A program made the position numbers and the translations under genes. DNA of 22,840 bases from a virus. Location: positions 1-22,840 of IMG/VR virus record IMGVR_UViG_3300012002_000077; one strand, given 5' to 3'. This document shows positions 6,225-14,484 of this stretch, one piece after another. Below the pieces are notes generated by a model. The model did not search any database, was not told the DNA's origin, and saw only the letters and a list, made by a program, of their open reading frames with translations. How positions within the stretch are numbered: position 1 is the first letter of the stretch; the number at the start of each line of letters is the position of its first letter.

Positions 6225-7411
6225 TAACTCGTTACCGTTACCCTGGCAGAATCATGGTCCGATATTTCTACCGGCGAAATCGTAACAGGGACTGTGCCTG
6301 ACGGGGCAGGTGACGTTCCCACCTCTACCACTAAGTGAGTAATACCAGGTACACTGTCATATATACTATCCATTGCCCCTAGCGGTAACACGTCATCTCC
6401 TACCGATAGACTAGATCCGTACGTCAGCGTAGCCGATTCTACTAAGTCATCGCCATTTGTTGGGTACTCGCTATTGGTGGTTACCGTGATATCCCAATAG
6501 ATGTCTACCGATGAGGCATATTCGTAGTAGATATATCGCTCGAAGCCTTGACCATCTGTGATAGTGGCGCTCTCAGATCCATAGGAGGCCGATCCCGTGG
6601 ATTCGTGCGACCAAATTGTTTCCACTACTCTATCGGTGTCTATCCCAGTGCTTGGCCAGATGACAGCCATGTAGCGCTTGCCGGGGATCTCTGCGCCTAA
6701 TTCGTCTTCGGTGGAGGTGGCTAAGCTACGATTGGAAATCACAACAGCCGCGGTAATATCGTCTAATCGTTCCAGGGCCGCTTGTAGGGCAACATCTGTG
6801 CCCGTGCCCCCGGCGGATAAAGACTCTTGTCGTCGTCGTCTAAGGGCTGCGTCTGTTTCCTCGGCCTCGCCCACGGTGGCATCCGCTGCGTTAGTCACGC
6901 TAGACCAGCCACTAACTGCGTCCACTATCTCAGTGACACTTCCCGCACTGGCCTCTTGCGGGCCTGCTTCGGTGGCGGTAGCGGTTGCGTCCACCGTTCC
7001 CCCTACACCTATTGTCGCGTCGTCGTCGAGTGCGAAGACAGTAGAGTCGGGCACCTTGGCGCGTTTACCAGCGTCAATGGTAGTGCCAGCGGTACCACCC
7101 AGCGTCAAAGTAACGGTGGAGTAGGTAGCATCCTGACGATAAACGCCAACTAACTTACATAGATTTTCCAGGTGAATGCCCTCGGCGTTGTCAAGGTCCC
7201 AGCTATCGTACAAAGACTGGAGTAACTCATATAGCACGCCAATGCGTTCGGCCGGAACGTCGATTAGTTGACCTAGTAGCTTGTCCGACTCTATCTCAGC
7301 CTGTGGACCGAACTCGCTGGATCCCTGGATCCCATCTCGCATATTCTGCCGCACATCTGCCGTACGCAGGATGTCTAAACCCGTGGAATCAAATGTTGGA
7401 TTACTGGCCAT
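6224..7411 (-). CDS. baseplate J-like protein (395 aa)
   Basis: This has the length and layout of the baseplate J/gp47 family, the arch that joins the wedges around the hub. The N-terminal helices contain a DSWDLDNAEGIHLENLCKL-type segment, followed by VYRQDATYSTVTLTLGG and the beta domain with IDAGKRAKVP and FALDDD, then a helical middle (ETDAALRRRRQESLS) and a C-terminal beta domain. It is acidic and Thr/Ser-rich. It has a six-G ribosome-binding site (CAGGGGGGACC) 4 nt before the ATG and follows the gp25-like gene. The stop overlaps the next start (TAATG). Confidence 0.85.
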   Translation of the reverse strand: MASNPTFDSTGLDILRTADVRQNMRDGIQGSSEFGPQAEIESDKLLGQLIDVPAERIGVLYELLQSLYDSWDLDNAEGIHLENLCKLVGVYRQDATYSTVTLTLGGTAGTTIDAGKRAKVPDSTVFALDDDATIGVGGTVDATATATEAGPQEASAGSVTEIVDAVSGWSSVTNAADATVGEAEETDAALRRRRQESLSAGGTGTDVALQAALERLDDITAAVVISNRSLATSTEDELGAEIPGKRYMAVIWPSTGIDTDRVVETIWSHESTGSASYGSESATITDGQGFERYIYYEYASSVDIYWDITVTTNSEYPTNGDDLVESATLTYGSSLSVGDDVLPLGAMDSIYDSVPGITHLVVEVGTSPAPSGTVPVTISPVEISDHDSARVTVTS

Positions 7412-7433
7412 GGTCCCCCCTGGTTAACCGCTA
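7412..7433 (-). repeat. degenerate hairpin-family member (copy E)
   Basis: Nineteen plus-strand bases beginning CCCCCTG and ending ACCGCTAG align with copies A and B with three differences. Here the element contains the TAG stop of the gp25-like gene and the G-run RBS of the J gene. The second half of the stem is not conserved, so only the RBS-proximal half is shared. Confidence 0.4.
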
Positions 7434-7784
7434 GGCCGATACTGCTACCGCGGTATCCCCGTATATCGTACGTACGTCAACATAGATTGTCAGTGACCTG
7501 GTAGCTCGGTTATGATCGAATCTCACTGACGTTATTTTCGTAACTCCGTCTACCCCCCCGCACACTCGTCTAATTTCAGCTTCTACCGCTGGCCACTTTG
7601 GCGCGCTAGTGCGGACAATACCTCGATAGGCCACTCCCGCGGATGTGTCAAACATCCACTCCCCCAAACCCGTGCGTAACGCGATTAACAGTGATTGTTT
7701 GATCTCGTCTATCTCTGTCACCGTGGATAGGCTACCAGCCTCATAGGCCATATCGTCACCGGTGGAGTTAAGTGCTATATCCAT
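7431..7784 (-). CDS. gp25-like baseplate wedge protein (117 aa)
   Basis: The N-terminal TGDDMAYEAGSL and the EIKQSLLIALRTGLGEWMFDTSAGVAY segment are characteristic of the gp25/gpW (lysozyme-like fold) wedge family, which also nucleates sheath polymerisation. The C-terminal strand-rich end (RSLTIYVDVRTIYGD) also fits. The length is typical. The start lies directly after the TAA of the spike gene, with an AAGG site 8-9 nt upstream, and the J gene follows, as in P2-, Mu- and Pam3-type baseplates. Confidence 0.85.
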   Translation of the reverse strand: MDIALNSTGDDMAYEAGSLSTVTEIDEIKQSLLIALRTGLGEWMFDTSAGVAYRGIVRTSAPKWPAVEAEIRRVCGGVDGVTKITSVRFDHNRATRSLTIYVDVRTIYGDTAVAVSA

Positions 7785-8438
7785 TTATTTTGCCTTTACT
7801 TTGGTGCAAGCAACAGATGGGTCGTAGGGGGTGGTAACCCCCGATCCCGGCACTAGACCAGTGGTGGGACCGTTAGGATGTGTGTGATTATGCCCGTTAA
7901 TTGCTGCGGCTAATGTAGCTAACTCGCTTTCTACCAATTTTGATAGTGCGACTAGGTCGGCAGCCTCCGAGTCCCCAAGTCGTATCTCCGCTGCCGCTAG
8001 CACTACCGCGGTAGTGCTGTACGCGGTAGCTGGCAGCGCGTTAGATAGGGGGCGGGTACCCGGCTCCGCAACCACGTCCGATAGGCTGTAGCGGCGAGTA
8101 GTGGCCTCCGTAGCGTTGTCAGCGCCGGATTGCTTCCAGTGCGATATATCCGCCCCCGATGGTCGCAGCCATACGATATCCCCCATGGTCATCGGGGCTA
8201 CCAAAGACCAGTTAGCTCCCGATGGCCACCTGACTTGTACTCCGCGTGCGATGGGTAGCCTCCGTAGCTCCCCGTTGATCGCTACCATGACTAAGGGTTT
8301 CGCGTCGCAAACCTGTTTCGCGCTATCGTAGGCCGTTACGGTAGCCGGTACCGGGCCCAGGTGATTACTGGTTTCTCCGTCGATAATGATCCTCAGCAGA
8401 TCCTCTAACGTGGGCTCGATTTGCGTTGCGTCACTCAT
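7785..8438 (-). CDS. baseplate central spike, gp138-like N-terminal domain (217 aa)
   Basis: The start is set at the ATG overlapping the upstream stop (ATGA), with GGGGG 8 nt before it; a longer frame with 14 extra codons exists but has no such site. The N-terminal OB-like region (VPATVTAYDSAKQVCDAKP ... WSLVAPMTMGDIVWLRPSG) is the Gp138 N-terminal domain found in membrane-piercing spikes. A short C-terminal part contains a His-rich motif, NGHNHTHPNG, often found where the spike tip or a metal-bound turn is formed. It acts at the tip of the tail tube during injection. The gene order hub, spike, gp25 is standard. Confidence 0.8.
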   Translation of the reverse strand: MSDATQIEPTLEDLLRIIIDGETSNHLGPVPATVTAYDSAKQVCDAKPLVMVAINGELRRLPIARGVQVRWPSGANWSLVAPMTMGDIVWLRPSGADISHWKQSGADNATEATTRRYSLSDVVAEPGTRPLSNALPATAYSTTAVVLAAAEIRLGDSEAADLVALSKLVESELATLAAAINGHNHTHPNGPTTGLVPGSGVTTPYDPSVACTKVKAK

Positions 8439-9244
8439 ACAGGGACCCCCGATATTTTCGACTCCCAAACCGTTCCCCACGAATTACCAGTGTGTACGAT
8501 CTTGCTCACGCGAAAATTGCCGGTTACGGTCCGGGATCGTAGCTGTATCAGGCTACCAGGGCCGATTTCGGGGACTAAAATATAACTAACCGAGATCCCC
8601 TTGTCCGTCCTTTCGGGGCTCCCTATCATGCCCGTAGCGGCCGATATTAGAGCCGCGTTACCGGGGAGCGAGCCTCCGAGCGCTAGCACGGTTAGCCGGT
8701 TTTCCTGGATACTCCATATTGCGCCGTCTGGAGCGTACAATTCCGTCAAAATGTCTCTGACGGGGGCACAGAACGCAGTCTCTGTTGCGTAGACCCTGTC
8801 AGGGATAGCTGGGTCGATAAACCCCCTGACCAAGTTACCGGCCGCTAGTACGTCCGTCAGGATGACACTACGCGCCGTCCCACCTGGATAGCTTGCACTG
8901 AAAAATGCATCACGGAAAATCCGCTGACCATCCGCTGCGCTAATCTCCGTAACTTGGTCTGGGGCTTGCACCCGGGTTTTTATTTGACCTGAAGCAATGT
9001 CGCCATAAAACAGAGAACTAGCCGTGGTTTTCCCCGCTAGGAGTTGCATTACCTGTCCGGGTTGCTCAAGGGCCTGCAGAGATCCCGGGGCTAAATTGTA
9101 TAATGACACTTTCGCTTTGTTTGGGGTTCTACCTCCGACTTTTTCAACCTCGAATTCAGCGTACACTGTAGAGTTATCCCATAGCCTACCAGGTCCGGCC
9201 GGTGGCCCTACTCTGACTTGCACTATGCGTTGCGCAGCTACCAT
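8435..9244 (-). CDS. baseplate hub protein (gp27/gp44-like, 269 aa)
   Basis: The N-terminus, VQVRVGPPAG then YAEFEVEKVGGRTPNKAKVSLYNLAP, is the typical start of baseplate hub proteins of the Mu gp44/P2 gpD superfamily in small contractile phages. The central part includes a GDIASGQ strand and an ILTDVLAAGNL helix. The C-terminal part forms beta strands with GSLIQLRSRTVTGNFRVSKIVHTG. The hub trimer connects tail tube to spike. The ATG is 1 bp after the TAA of the plug gene and its own stop overlaps the spike start. Confidence 0.75.
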   Translation of the reverse strand: MVAAQRIVQVRVGPPAGPGRLWDNSTVYAEFEVEKVGGRTPNKAKVSLYNLAPGSLQALEQPGQVMQLLAGKTTASSLFYGDIASGQIKTRVQAPDQVTEISAADGQRIFRDAFFSASYPGGTARSVILTDVLAAGNLVRGFIDPAIPDRVYATETAFCAPVRDILTELYAPDGAIWSIQENRLTVLALGGSLPGNAALISAATGMIGSPERTDKGISVSYILVPEIGPGSLIQLRSRTVTGNFRVSKIVHTGNSWGTVWESKISGVPV

Positions 9245-9245
9245 G

Positions 9246-9611
9246 TTAACTGACTGACACTGTATAGGTGGTGGACGTTTCCGGTATTTCGTCTGCGGGT
9301 ACGTAGACCAACAAACAGCGGTTACCTAGATCTGCGTAACTGCACTCTGCTTCGGAAGCGGAAGAGTCCAGTAAAAGTATCTGACCAGGGGGCAAACCGG
9401 CGTTGACATGGCCAGTTAATATTGGCCAATTGATTGACAATCTCTTACCCATTATTAGTGCGCTATCATCGCTACCGTACAAATCCAAATACCAGCTCTC
9501 TTGCCGCTCACGGTAGGTCAGGACGTACCGATATACGCTCCCCTCTAGGTCCACCTGGTAGTCATGGATCGGGTATTGTTCGTCTAAATCTGTAGGAGGC
9601 AAAATAAGCAT
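9246..9611 (-). CDS. baseplate plug protein, Pam3 gp18-like (DUF6983 type, 121 aa)
   Basis: The sequence QVDLEGSVYRYVLTYRERQ then SWYLDLYGSDDSALIMGKRL matches the compact beta fold of the Pam3 gp18 plug family, recognised by the pattern LxGxxYxxxxxYxxRxxxWYLDL. In that family it sits inside the baseplate and closes the channel below the tube. The start is the ATG overlapping the Dit-like gene's stop as TGATG; an in-frame TTG one codon earlier is less likely. The hub gene follows after 1 bp. Confidence 0.7.
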   Translation of the reverse strand: MLILPPTDLDEQYPIHDYQVDLEGSVYRYVLTYRERQESWYLDLYGSDDSALIMGKRLSINWPILTGHVNAGLPPGQILLLDSSASEAECSYADLGNRCLLVYVPADEIPETSTTYTVSVS

Positions 9612-10159
9612 CAACTAATCCATGGGATCTGAGTTTTCAAATCATTAAATGCTTTATCTGCTTTGTCTCCGGGTTGCCCGCTGTTTCCTTTGCCCCCCTT
9701 ACCTTTCGGCGCAGCCCTCTTTTTCACCGACTCCTTAAGTTGACTAGCTGGTATCTGTACTGATTTCTTTTTCGGTATGTTGATCGTACGGCACGTAACC
9801 GACAGCTCTTGGTGGTCTCCGTCGGTCGCTTTGTAACCCATCGTTACATTTTCGATCACTATCTCTTGCGTTATCCACCGAGACACCAGGGTGATAGGCT
9901 GTTTTGCCTTCGCTATGTCTTCTAACGCACTTTGCGCTTTAATTACTCGCTGCTCATCATAGCCGGTCCAGGGCCAAGCAGTTACCACACCGCTCACCTC
10001 GTAGGTCCGCGGCATGAGAACACCATAGTCAGAAATCGTAGCTCCCGACTCCACCGGCTTTTCTGTCCACTGTACGGACAGATTAGACTTCTCCGCTATG
10101 TCCACGTCAAATTCAAAGCCGATATCCATAGTCGCTATGTCAATTAAAAATGTACTCAC
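9611..10159 (-). CDS. Dit-like distal tail protein (182 aa)
   Basis: The N-terminal domain (residues about 20-130: SVQWTEKPVESGATISDYGVL, YEVSGVVTAWPW, and a helix before ITLVSRWITQEIVIENV) is the Dit-like N-terminal fold of baseplate proteins in small myophages. The C-terminal 45 residues are Lys/Gly-rich (KKRAAPKGKGGKGNSGQPG) and probably disordered, perhaps contacting the tape measure or DNA. The start is GTG, overlapping the tape measure stop as GTGA. It lies between tape measure and plug, as in Pam3-like tails. Confidence 0.7.
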   Translation of the reverse strand: MSTFLIDIATMDIGFEFDVDIAEKSNLSVQWTEKPVESGATISDYGVLMPRTYEVSGVVTAWPWTGYDEQRVIKAQSALEDIAKAKQPITLVSRWITQEIVIENVTMGYKATDGDHQELSVTCRTINIPKKKSVQIPASQLKESVKKRAAPKGKGGKGNSGQPGDKADKAFNDLKTQIPWIS

Positions 10160-12147
10160 GGGGTCACCGGTGCGCGATCGCCATACGTCCGGTTGATGGT
10201 TTCTTGCAGAGCCTCGGAGGCTGAGCGTTTAATTCGTTTTTCCAACTCTGCGGGCTCCATGTTCGGGGCTGAATTTACCGTGACCTTGATCCCGCCAACA
10301 TTGATCTTGTCCAGGCCGCGGCTGAGTCCCCCTAGCTTAGAATTTTGTCGTTTAATTGCTTTTTTCTCATCGTCAGTTAAATTGACCTGTCCGGTCAGCG
10401 CGCCTTCGATTGTCTTTTTCGCTCCCAGTTTTTTTGCTCGGCCTAGTACCTTGTCCGTCTGTTCGATGATCCATTTAATTGCGGCCTTGATATCTGCGAA
10501 CATGACGCGCAAGGGTTCCCAGGCGGCTTTTGCCACCTTCGCCGCGAACGCGAAGGCGTCACCAAGAGTGTCCGCGATCCATTTGATGGTTGTGTGAATT
10601 GCATCGAATATCCACTTGACCGCGCGATGAAATTTTTTGAACGCGTAAACGGCTACGCGCGCCCAGTAGCGCACGTCAATACCCATGGAGTTGAAAATGT
10701 CTTCAACTAAATCGCCGAATTCCCGGAAACCGTCGATAAACCAATTGATCGTGTCCGACGCAATATCGTATAACCACTGGAACAGTTTAATCGTTAGCTT
10801 CAGTGGGTAAATGAATGCCTTGAATATGATTACTTTGAATTTAATAAAATACTTGAGAATCGGCGCTAGCAGCCGGATTGCCAATGCAAGGCCCTGGATC
10901 AAATAGGGAATAATGGGTTTGAGCGCAGCCCATAACTCTACCAGCGTTTCCAGTAGAGCTTTGCCGAGTTCTATCACCGCTGGTTTGATCTCAGCCCATA
11001 GCTCGTTTAGGGCTGTGAACATTTCCGTGGCCATGGCCTTGACGGATTCGATCTGTGCGGGGTCTCCTATCCATTTTTTGAGTACACTATCTTGACCTAA
11101 TACGATTTTATGTAATTCATAAATGACCCAAGCGATCCCTGAAATAGCCGCTACCAGAATCCCCATTTTCACGCGTGCCCAGGCTCCGGCTATGCCCATC
11201 AAGCGCAGGGCTGCGGCTCCCCGACTAGCAGCGCTGGCCACACTTGCAATGTATTTACCTATTTTTTGGGCCACAAATGCGGCTAGAACGACGGATAGCG
11301 CCTTTGCAGCGCGTTTTGCGATTGCCAGCGCATGCTGGAGGTTGTCTCCGGTGGTAGCCCAGTCGCGGAACCTGGTAGCGGCCTCCGTGACGTAAGGGAT
11401 GATCGCACTGGCAATGGTATTGCGTATCCCGATTAGGACGGATTTAGCATCTAGCATCCGATCCTGGTATTCTTCGGCTGCTTTCGCTTGCGCTGGGGAG
11501 AACACTAGGCCCAGTCGCTTGGCCTCCGATACCATGCCTTTAATGCCCTTGGCTCCCTCGTTAAACAATGGCAATAAGGTGGCGCCAGTATCGCCAAAGA
11601 GCATCATGGCAAGAGCGGTCTTTCGGGACCCGTCTTGCATACTGGAAAAGGCGTCTGCTAGATCGTACAGTAGTTCATCTTGGTTTTTTAGCTCGCCGCT
11701 TGCGTCTTTGACAGACACGCCGATCGCGTCAAATGCACGTTGTTGCGTTTTTAGGCCCTGTGACGCTTCCAGTGCTCTTTTACCAACCTGGGTTAAGCCC
11801 TTGTTCAAATTACTCGTGTCACCTCCAGAACGCTCAATGGCGTAGGATAGGCCGAGGTAGGTTTCCAAGGCGACCCCGGTCGCCTGTGACAGCTTCGCCG
11901 CGGCATCGGCTCCGGATGTAAAATCTGAGGTGAAAAATTTAATTACGCGAGAACCAATGGCAATGGCTGCGACGGTCTTGGCAGCGGTTGCTAGCTTATT
12001 CATCTCGCGTCTGAATTTGCGAGCCTCACGCGCGGCAATGGAAAATTTCTTTTTGCTCTTGCCTACTTGTTTGTTGGTCGCTCGGAGTTCCCCCTTGTCA
12101 CTTTTGAAAGTGAGCTTGGTAAGTAACTCTCTGACCTTGATAGCCAT
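10156..12147 (-). CDS. tail tape measure protein (663 aa)
   Basis: This is the longest protein of the block. A basic N-terminus (KSKKKFSIAAREARKFRREMNKL) leads into the ATGVALETYLGLSYAIERSGGD and DALYDLADAFSSM / ALAMMLFGDTGATLLPLF-like features that mark phage tape measure proteins of the TP901/Mu type. Long hydrophobic helices follow (about 280-360 and 400-470), likely used for channel formation or membrane passage, and a basic amphipathic C-terminal third rich in Trp and Ile. Length fits a tail of roughly 100 nm, at about 0.15 nm per residue. It follows the frameshifting chaperone, with a TAATG overlap, and precedes the Dit-like gene. Confidence 0.9.
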   Translation of the reverse strand: MAIKVRELLTKLTFKSDKGELRATNKQVGKSKKKFSIAAREARKFRREMNKLATAAKTVAAIAIGSRVIKFFTSDFTSGADAAAKLSQATGVALETYLGLSYAIERSGGDTSNLNKGLTQVGKRALEASQGLKTQQRAFDAIGVSVKDASGELKNQDELLYDLADAFSSMQDGSRKTALAMMLFGDTGATLLPLFNEGAKGIKGMVSEAKRLGLVFSPAQAKAAEEYQDRMLDAKSVLIGIRNTIASAIIPYVTEAATRFRDWATTGDNLQHALAIAKRAAKALSVVLAAFVAQKIGKYIASVASAASRGAAALRLMGIAGAWARVKMGILVAAISGIAWVIYELHKIVLGQDSVLKKWIGDPAQIESVKAMATEMFTALNELWAEIKPAVIELGKALLETLVELWAALKPIIPYLIQGLALAIRLLAPILKYFIKFKVIIFKAFIYPLKLTIKLFQWLYDIASDTINWFIDGFREFGDLVEDIFNSMGIDVRYWARVAVYAFKKFHRAVKWIFDAIHTTIKWIADTLGDAFAFAAKVAKAAWEPLRVMFADIKAAIKWIIEQTDKVLGRAKKLGAKKTIEGALTGQVNLTDDEKKAIKRQNSKLGGLSRGLDKINVGGIKVTVNSAPNMEPAELEKRIKRSASEALQETINRTYGDRAPVTP

Positions 12148-12428
12148 TATATGCTCTCTAGCAGATGATTGACGCGGATTAGGTGGGCTGTCTCTAGCAC
12201 GTCAGCCAGAGACCACTGGGTCTGTACTGTAACCGGATCGTAGTGTCCCCCTGAAATTACTGTTTTGTAAGCCCAACCGTAACGAAGAGACGGTTCGATC
12301 GCCGTTATGACAGCGTCTAAGCGGGATTCTCGGTCGGCTCGCTCGGTGCGCTCGTCTGCTGATTCTCCCTCGTCTCTAGCCAGCTCTGCGCCTTGCGCCA
12401 AAGCTCGGCAAAGGTGTCGGTAGGATCG
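12147..12428 (-). CDS. tail assembly chaperone, -1 frameshift extension
   Basis: This frame is open from the slippery site to a TAA that overlaps the tape measure ATG. It has no plausible independent ATG (only a TTG at 12401). Entered by -1 slippage at 12434-12428, it adds 93 residues to the first 141 residues of the upstream protein, giving a product of about 234 aa. The extension is acidic and Arg-rich near the joint (ARDEGESADERTERADRES) and then carries a Trp/Tyr-containing helix-rich domain (IEPSLRYGWAYKTVISGG). In lambda (G/GT), P2 (E/E') and many others, such extensions recruit tail tube subunits to the tape measure. Confidence 0.75.
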   Translation of the reverse strand, partial: RSYRHLCRALAQGAELARDEGESADERTERADRESRLDAVITAIEPSLRYGWAYKTVISGGHYDPVTVQTQWSLADVLETAHLIRVNHLLESI

Positions 12429-12850
12429 AAAGGGCCAAAGTAATTCACCTGTAGCACGTAGTAGAGCAATTTATACAACTCTCCCCAATTACCGCCAGCG
12501 AATAATTCCGATAATACTTTGTCATTGGACAGGGCGAGTCTAACTTCTCTGTCGCCTTCGAGCTTGAGCCAAGTAGTGTGGGCGAGTATTTTGCTGACCA
12601 GTTTCGATCCGCCGTGTCGGGCAATTGCGCGGGGAGCACTGACCAGGGCCCTTTTGACGCTGTCCATGTCTACTTCAGCCTCCGGGTCCAGGCTGATATC
12701 ATCGCCAAAAATAGCTCCGGCTGCGTCACCCAGGGGCTCCGACAGTACCTCTACTAGCTCTACTTTGAGATCAAAGGCGCGGGCAAAGGACAAAGGTACA
12801 GTCTCGTACGCGTGTCCGTTAATTTCGGTGCGTTGGGGGGTCAAGGGCAT
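12317..12850 (-). CDS. tail assembly chaperone, zero-frame product (177 aa)
   Basis: This sits between tube and tape measure, the fixed place of the G-like chaperone. Residues include the conserved-looking HAYETVPLSFARAFDLKVELVEVLSEPLGDAAGAIF start and an all-helical middle (LVSKILAHTTWLKL, LSELFAGGNWGELYKLLYYVLQ). The final 36 residues after the slippery site are polar and low complexity (ENQQTSAPSEPTENPA), as expected when the zero-frame end is dispensable. The start has a GGAG ribosome-binding site. The two products coat the tape measure during tail assembly and are not in the virion. Confidence 0.8.
   Translation of the reverse strand: MPLTPQRTEINGHAYETVPLSFARAFDLKVELVEVLSEPLGDAAGAIFGDDISLDPEAEVDMDSVKRALVSAPRAIARHGGSKLVSKILAHTTWLKLEGDREVRLALSNDKVLSELFAGGNWGELYKLLYYVLQVNYFGPFDPTDTFAELWRKAQSWLETRENQQTSAPSEPTENPA
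12428..12434 (-). promoter_or_regulatory. programmed -1 ribosomal frameshift site (C CCT TTC)
   Basis: On the minus strand the heptamer CCCTTTC is in the zero frame as C-CCT-TTC, exactly the X-XXY-YYZ form. Slipping one base back moves both tRNAs to CCC and TTT and continues in the open extension frame. It lies 28 nt before the only possible TTG start in that frame. Confidence 0.7.
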
Positions 12851-12868
12851 GATTGAGTCTCCTAGAGA

Positions 12869-13303
12869 TTAGGCGAGGCGGTTACCGCCAATATGGATTT
12901 CAGCGCCGGATAGCGTGATCGGCCAAGAGACCGAGTCTTGCTCCGTCTTGCCTACCAGGTCCGGCGCTTTCGTGATCCAACTTGTTTCAGCGTAGGCTTG
13001 GCTCCGGCCGTTAGTGTCGGAATAATTGAAAAATCCGGTACCTAATCCAGTTGCTTTGTCGTTATTATAGATGTCGCTCAGAACGTCGTTGTGTGCGGAG
13101 CCGTAAGAAATAATGACGGTAGCAGAAGCAATGGCATTGGGCTTTTTGCTGCGCACTACCGCGCCGTTGTGACCCTGAGTAATGGCCCAGTCGTCTTCGG
13201 AGAAGCTGATCGAGATTGCGTCCCCGTCAGCGAATTCACTTAGTGGTCCGTAACCCGCGACCGTCAGGCTGCACTCGGCCAGGTTCCAGTGGTAAGTAGC
13301 CAT
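12869..13303 (-). CDS. tail tube protein (DUF3277 family, 144 aa)
   Basis: The pattern TYHWNLAECSLTVAGYGPLSEF then DGDAISISFSEDDWAITQGHNGAVVRSKKPN and the C-terminal GAEIHIGGN are the hallmarks of the DUF3277 tail tube family. The length (about 145) is typical. It follows the sheath gene, as expected, and precedes the chaperone pair. The leader has hairpin copy C and a five-G ribosome-binding site 9 nt before the ATG, consistent with high or separately tuned expression of this abundant protein. Confidence 0.85.
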   Translation of the reverse strand: MATYHWNLAECSLTVAGYGPLSEFADGDAISISFSEDDWAITQGHNGAVVRSKKPNAIASATVIISYGSAHNDVLSDIYNNDKATGLGTGFFNYSDTNGRSQAYAETSWITKAPDLVGKTEQDSVSWPITLSGAEIHIGGNRLA

Positions 13304-13311
13304 TTTGTTTA

Positions 13312-13347
13312 TCCCCCTGAGACAGCCGTTAGAGCGTGCCTAACGGC
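13312..13347 (-). promoter_or_regulatory. hairpin + G-run RBS element, copy C
   Basis: GCCGTTAG (13325-13332) and CTAACGGC (13340-13347) form a perfect 8-bp stem with a 7-nt loop. On the minus strand it ends about 7 nt before CAGGGGG. Position and layout match copies A and B, but the stem bases differ in both arms with pairing kept. The T-run is lost. Confidence 0.6.
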
Positions 13348-13357
13348 CGTTTAGCTG

Positions 13358-14431
13358 TTATTGATAGTTGAGCACACCGACGGTAACCGACACGTCCTTG
13401 ACTCCACCGGACAGGAGCCAAGTGGCGCTAATCGTCGCCTCACGCGCGAGAATAGATGCACTCGAGACAGTGCTGATATCCGGGATAGACAGAGTCAGAC
13501 TATCCGCCTGGGCATGACCAGCACCAACACTGCGCGAGTAAATTTTGCGGATTACTCCGCCGAGCATTGCGAGACCGGGATTAGTGTAAGGGATCTTTTT
13601 GTTGCGTTCGGACAAATCCAATTTGAGTTGAGCGATCCCCTCCTTTACCCGCGCTTTGACAAAATCCTTGTACACTTTTTCGTCGATCCAGGTACCATCA
13701 AAACAGGTCCCTGGCGCAGTAGCTCCGACGGAGAGTAGAGTCAGGTAGTGATTGCCGTTGTAGCCTTCAATATTCCCTTTCTCGGTGCTATCTACCTCAC
13801 CGTTATCCACACTGATACCCGTAAGGGTTTTGTCGTACCAAACGGTAGAGGTAGTCTCCAGATCGGCGGATAAGCCCTTTGCGAGCCAGGCCAGATCGGC
13901 GTAATCAGTGTCGGTGGAGTACCAGATCCCGGCGGACGTGTTAGAGGCTGTGTTAAGAGTCTCAAACACGTTACCCCCAGTAGCCGCAGCTACAGCCGCG
14001 GCGCTGGTTTGGGCCAGGGCCAATCGGTTATTGGCCGCAGCCCACTCACACACCGCTTGCACGTCGGCATCAGCGCGACTCATGCACGCGATGCCGTAAA
14101 ACTGCTCTACCCCAGCGCTGTCCATCGCAGTTTCGATAGAGGTAAGGCTGTCTTTCAGCTCGTCGCCAGCGCTCTCATATTCTACTTCACCGACGATAAT
14201 ATCCGTGGGATGCGTAGTCTGGGAGTAGTAGGTAGCGATAGCCGACTTGGTAGACGTCGACAAATCGTCGTCGTTCTGAGCCTCATTGTTACTCTGGTAC
14301 ACGCGGTAGGTATCATCGAAAGTGGCCTCTACCGCTGCCGTAGCCAGCAAAATACGACCAAAATTGGTCCGGCTCACCTGCCCAGCGTTACCCACCACAC
14401 TGACGGTGATATCAGCATTGTTTGTCGCCAT
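13358..14431 (-). CDS. tail sheath protein (DUF3383 family, 357 aa)
   Basis: The N-terminus (ITVSVVGNAGQVSRTNFGRILLAT) and YQSNNEAQNDDDLSTSTKSAIATYYSQ, plus HPTDIIVGEV, are typical of the DUF3383 sheath family of small contractile phages. The central part contains a NNRLALAQTSA beta-alpha core. The C-terminal domain (YSRSVGAGHAQADSLTLSIPDISTVS) carries the strand-swapping end that links neighbouring subunits. It precedes the tube gene. The leader has hairpin copy B and a six-G ribosome-binding site 5 nt before the ATG. Confidence 0.85.
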   Translation of the reverse strand: MATNNADITVSVVGNAGQVSRTNFGRILLATAAVEATFDDTYRVYQSNNEAQNDDDLSTSTKSAIATYYSQTTHPTDIIVGEVEYESAGDELKDSLTSIETAMDSAGVEQFYGIACMSRADADVQAVCEWAAANNRLALAQTSAAAVAAATGGNVFETLNTASNTSAGIWYSTDTDYADLAWLAKGLSADLETTSTVWYDKTLTGISVDNGEVDSTEKGNIEGYNGNHYLTLLSVGATAPGTCFDGTWIDEKVYKDFVKARVKEGIAQLKLDLSERNKKIPYTNPGLAMLGGVIRKIYSRSVGAGHAQADSLTLSIPDISTVSSASILAREATISATWLLSGGVKDVSVTVGVLNYQ

Positions 14432-14437
14432 TTTGTC

Positions 14438-14475
14438 CCCCCTGAAAAACCGCTAGAAACGCTCTAGCAGCCGTT
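14438..14475 (-). promoter_or_regulatory. hairpin + T-run + G-run RBS element, copy B
   Basis: This is identical over 38 bases to copy A at 4314-4351, with one extra G in the RBS run. On the minus strand it reads as stem GCTAGA-GCGTT-TCTAGC, then TTTTT, then CAGGGGGG and the sheath ATG. It fills most of the gap between the tail terminator gene and the sheath gene. Confidence 0.7.
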
Positions 14476-14484
14476 ACTCGTGTC

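Noticed and set aside
10174-10181. GCGATCGC (HIP1-like) octamer as a sign of a cyanobacterial host
   Set aside because: Only one copy was noticed in the window; HIP1-rich hosts would show many more.
12147-12401. Separate small gene with a TTG start between chaperone and tape measure
   Set aside because: The frame is fully explained as the -1 extension entered at the CCCTTTC heptamer; the TTG has no ribosome-binding site.
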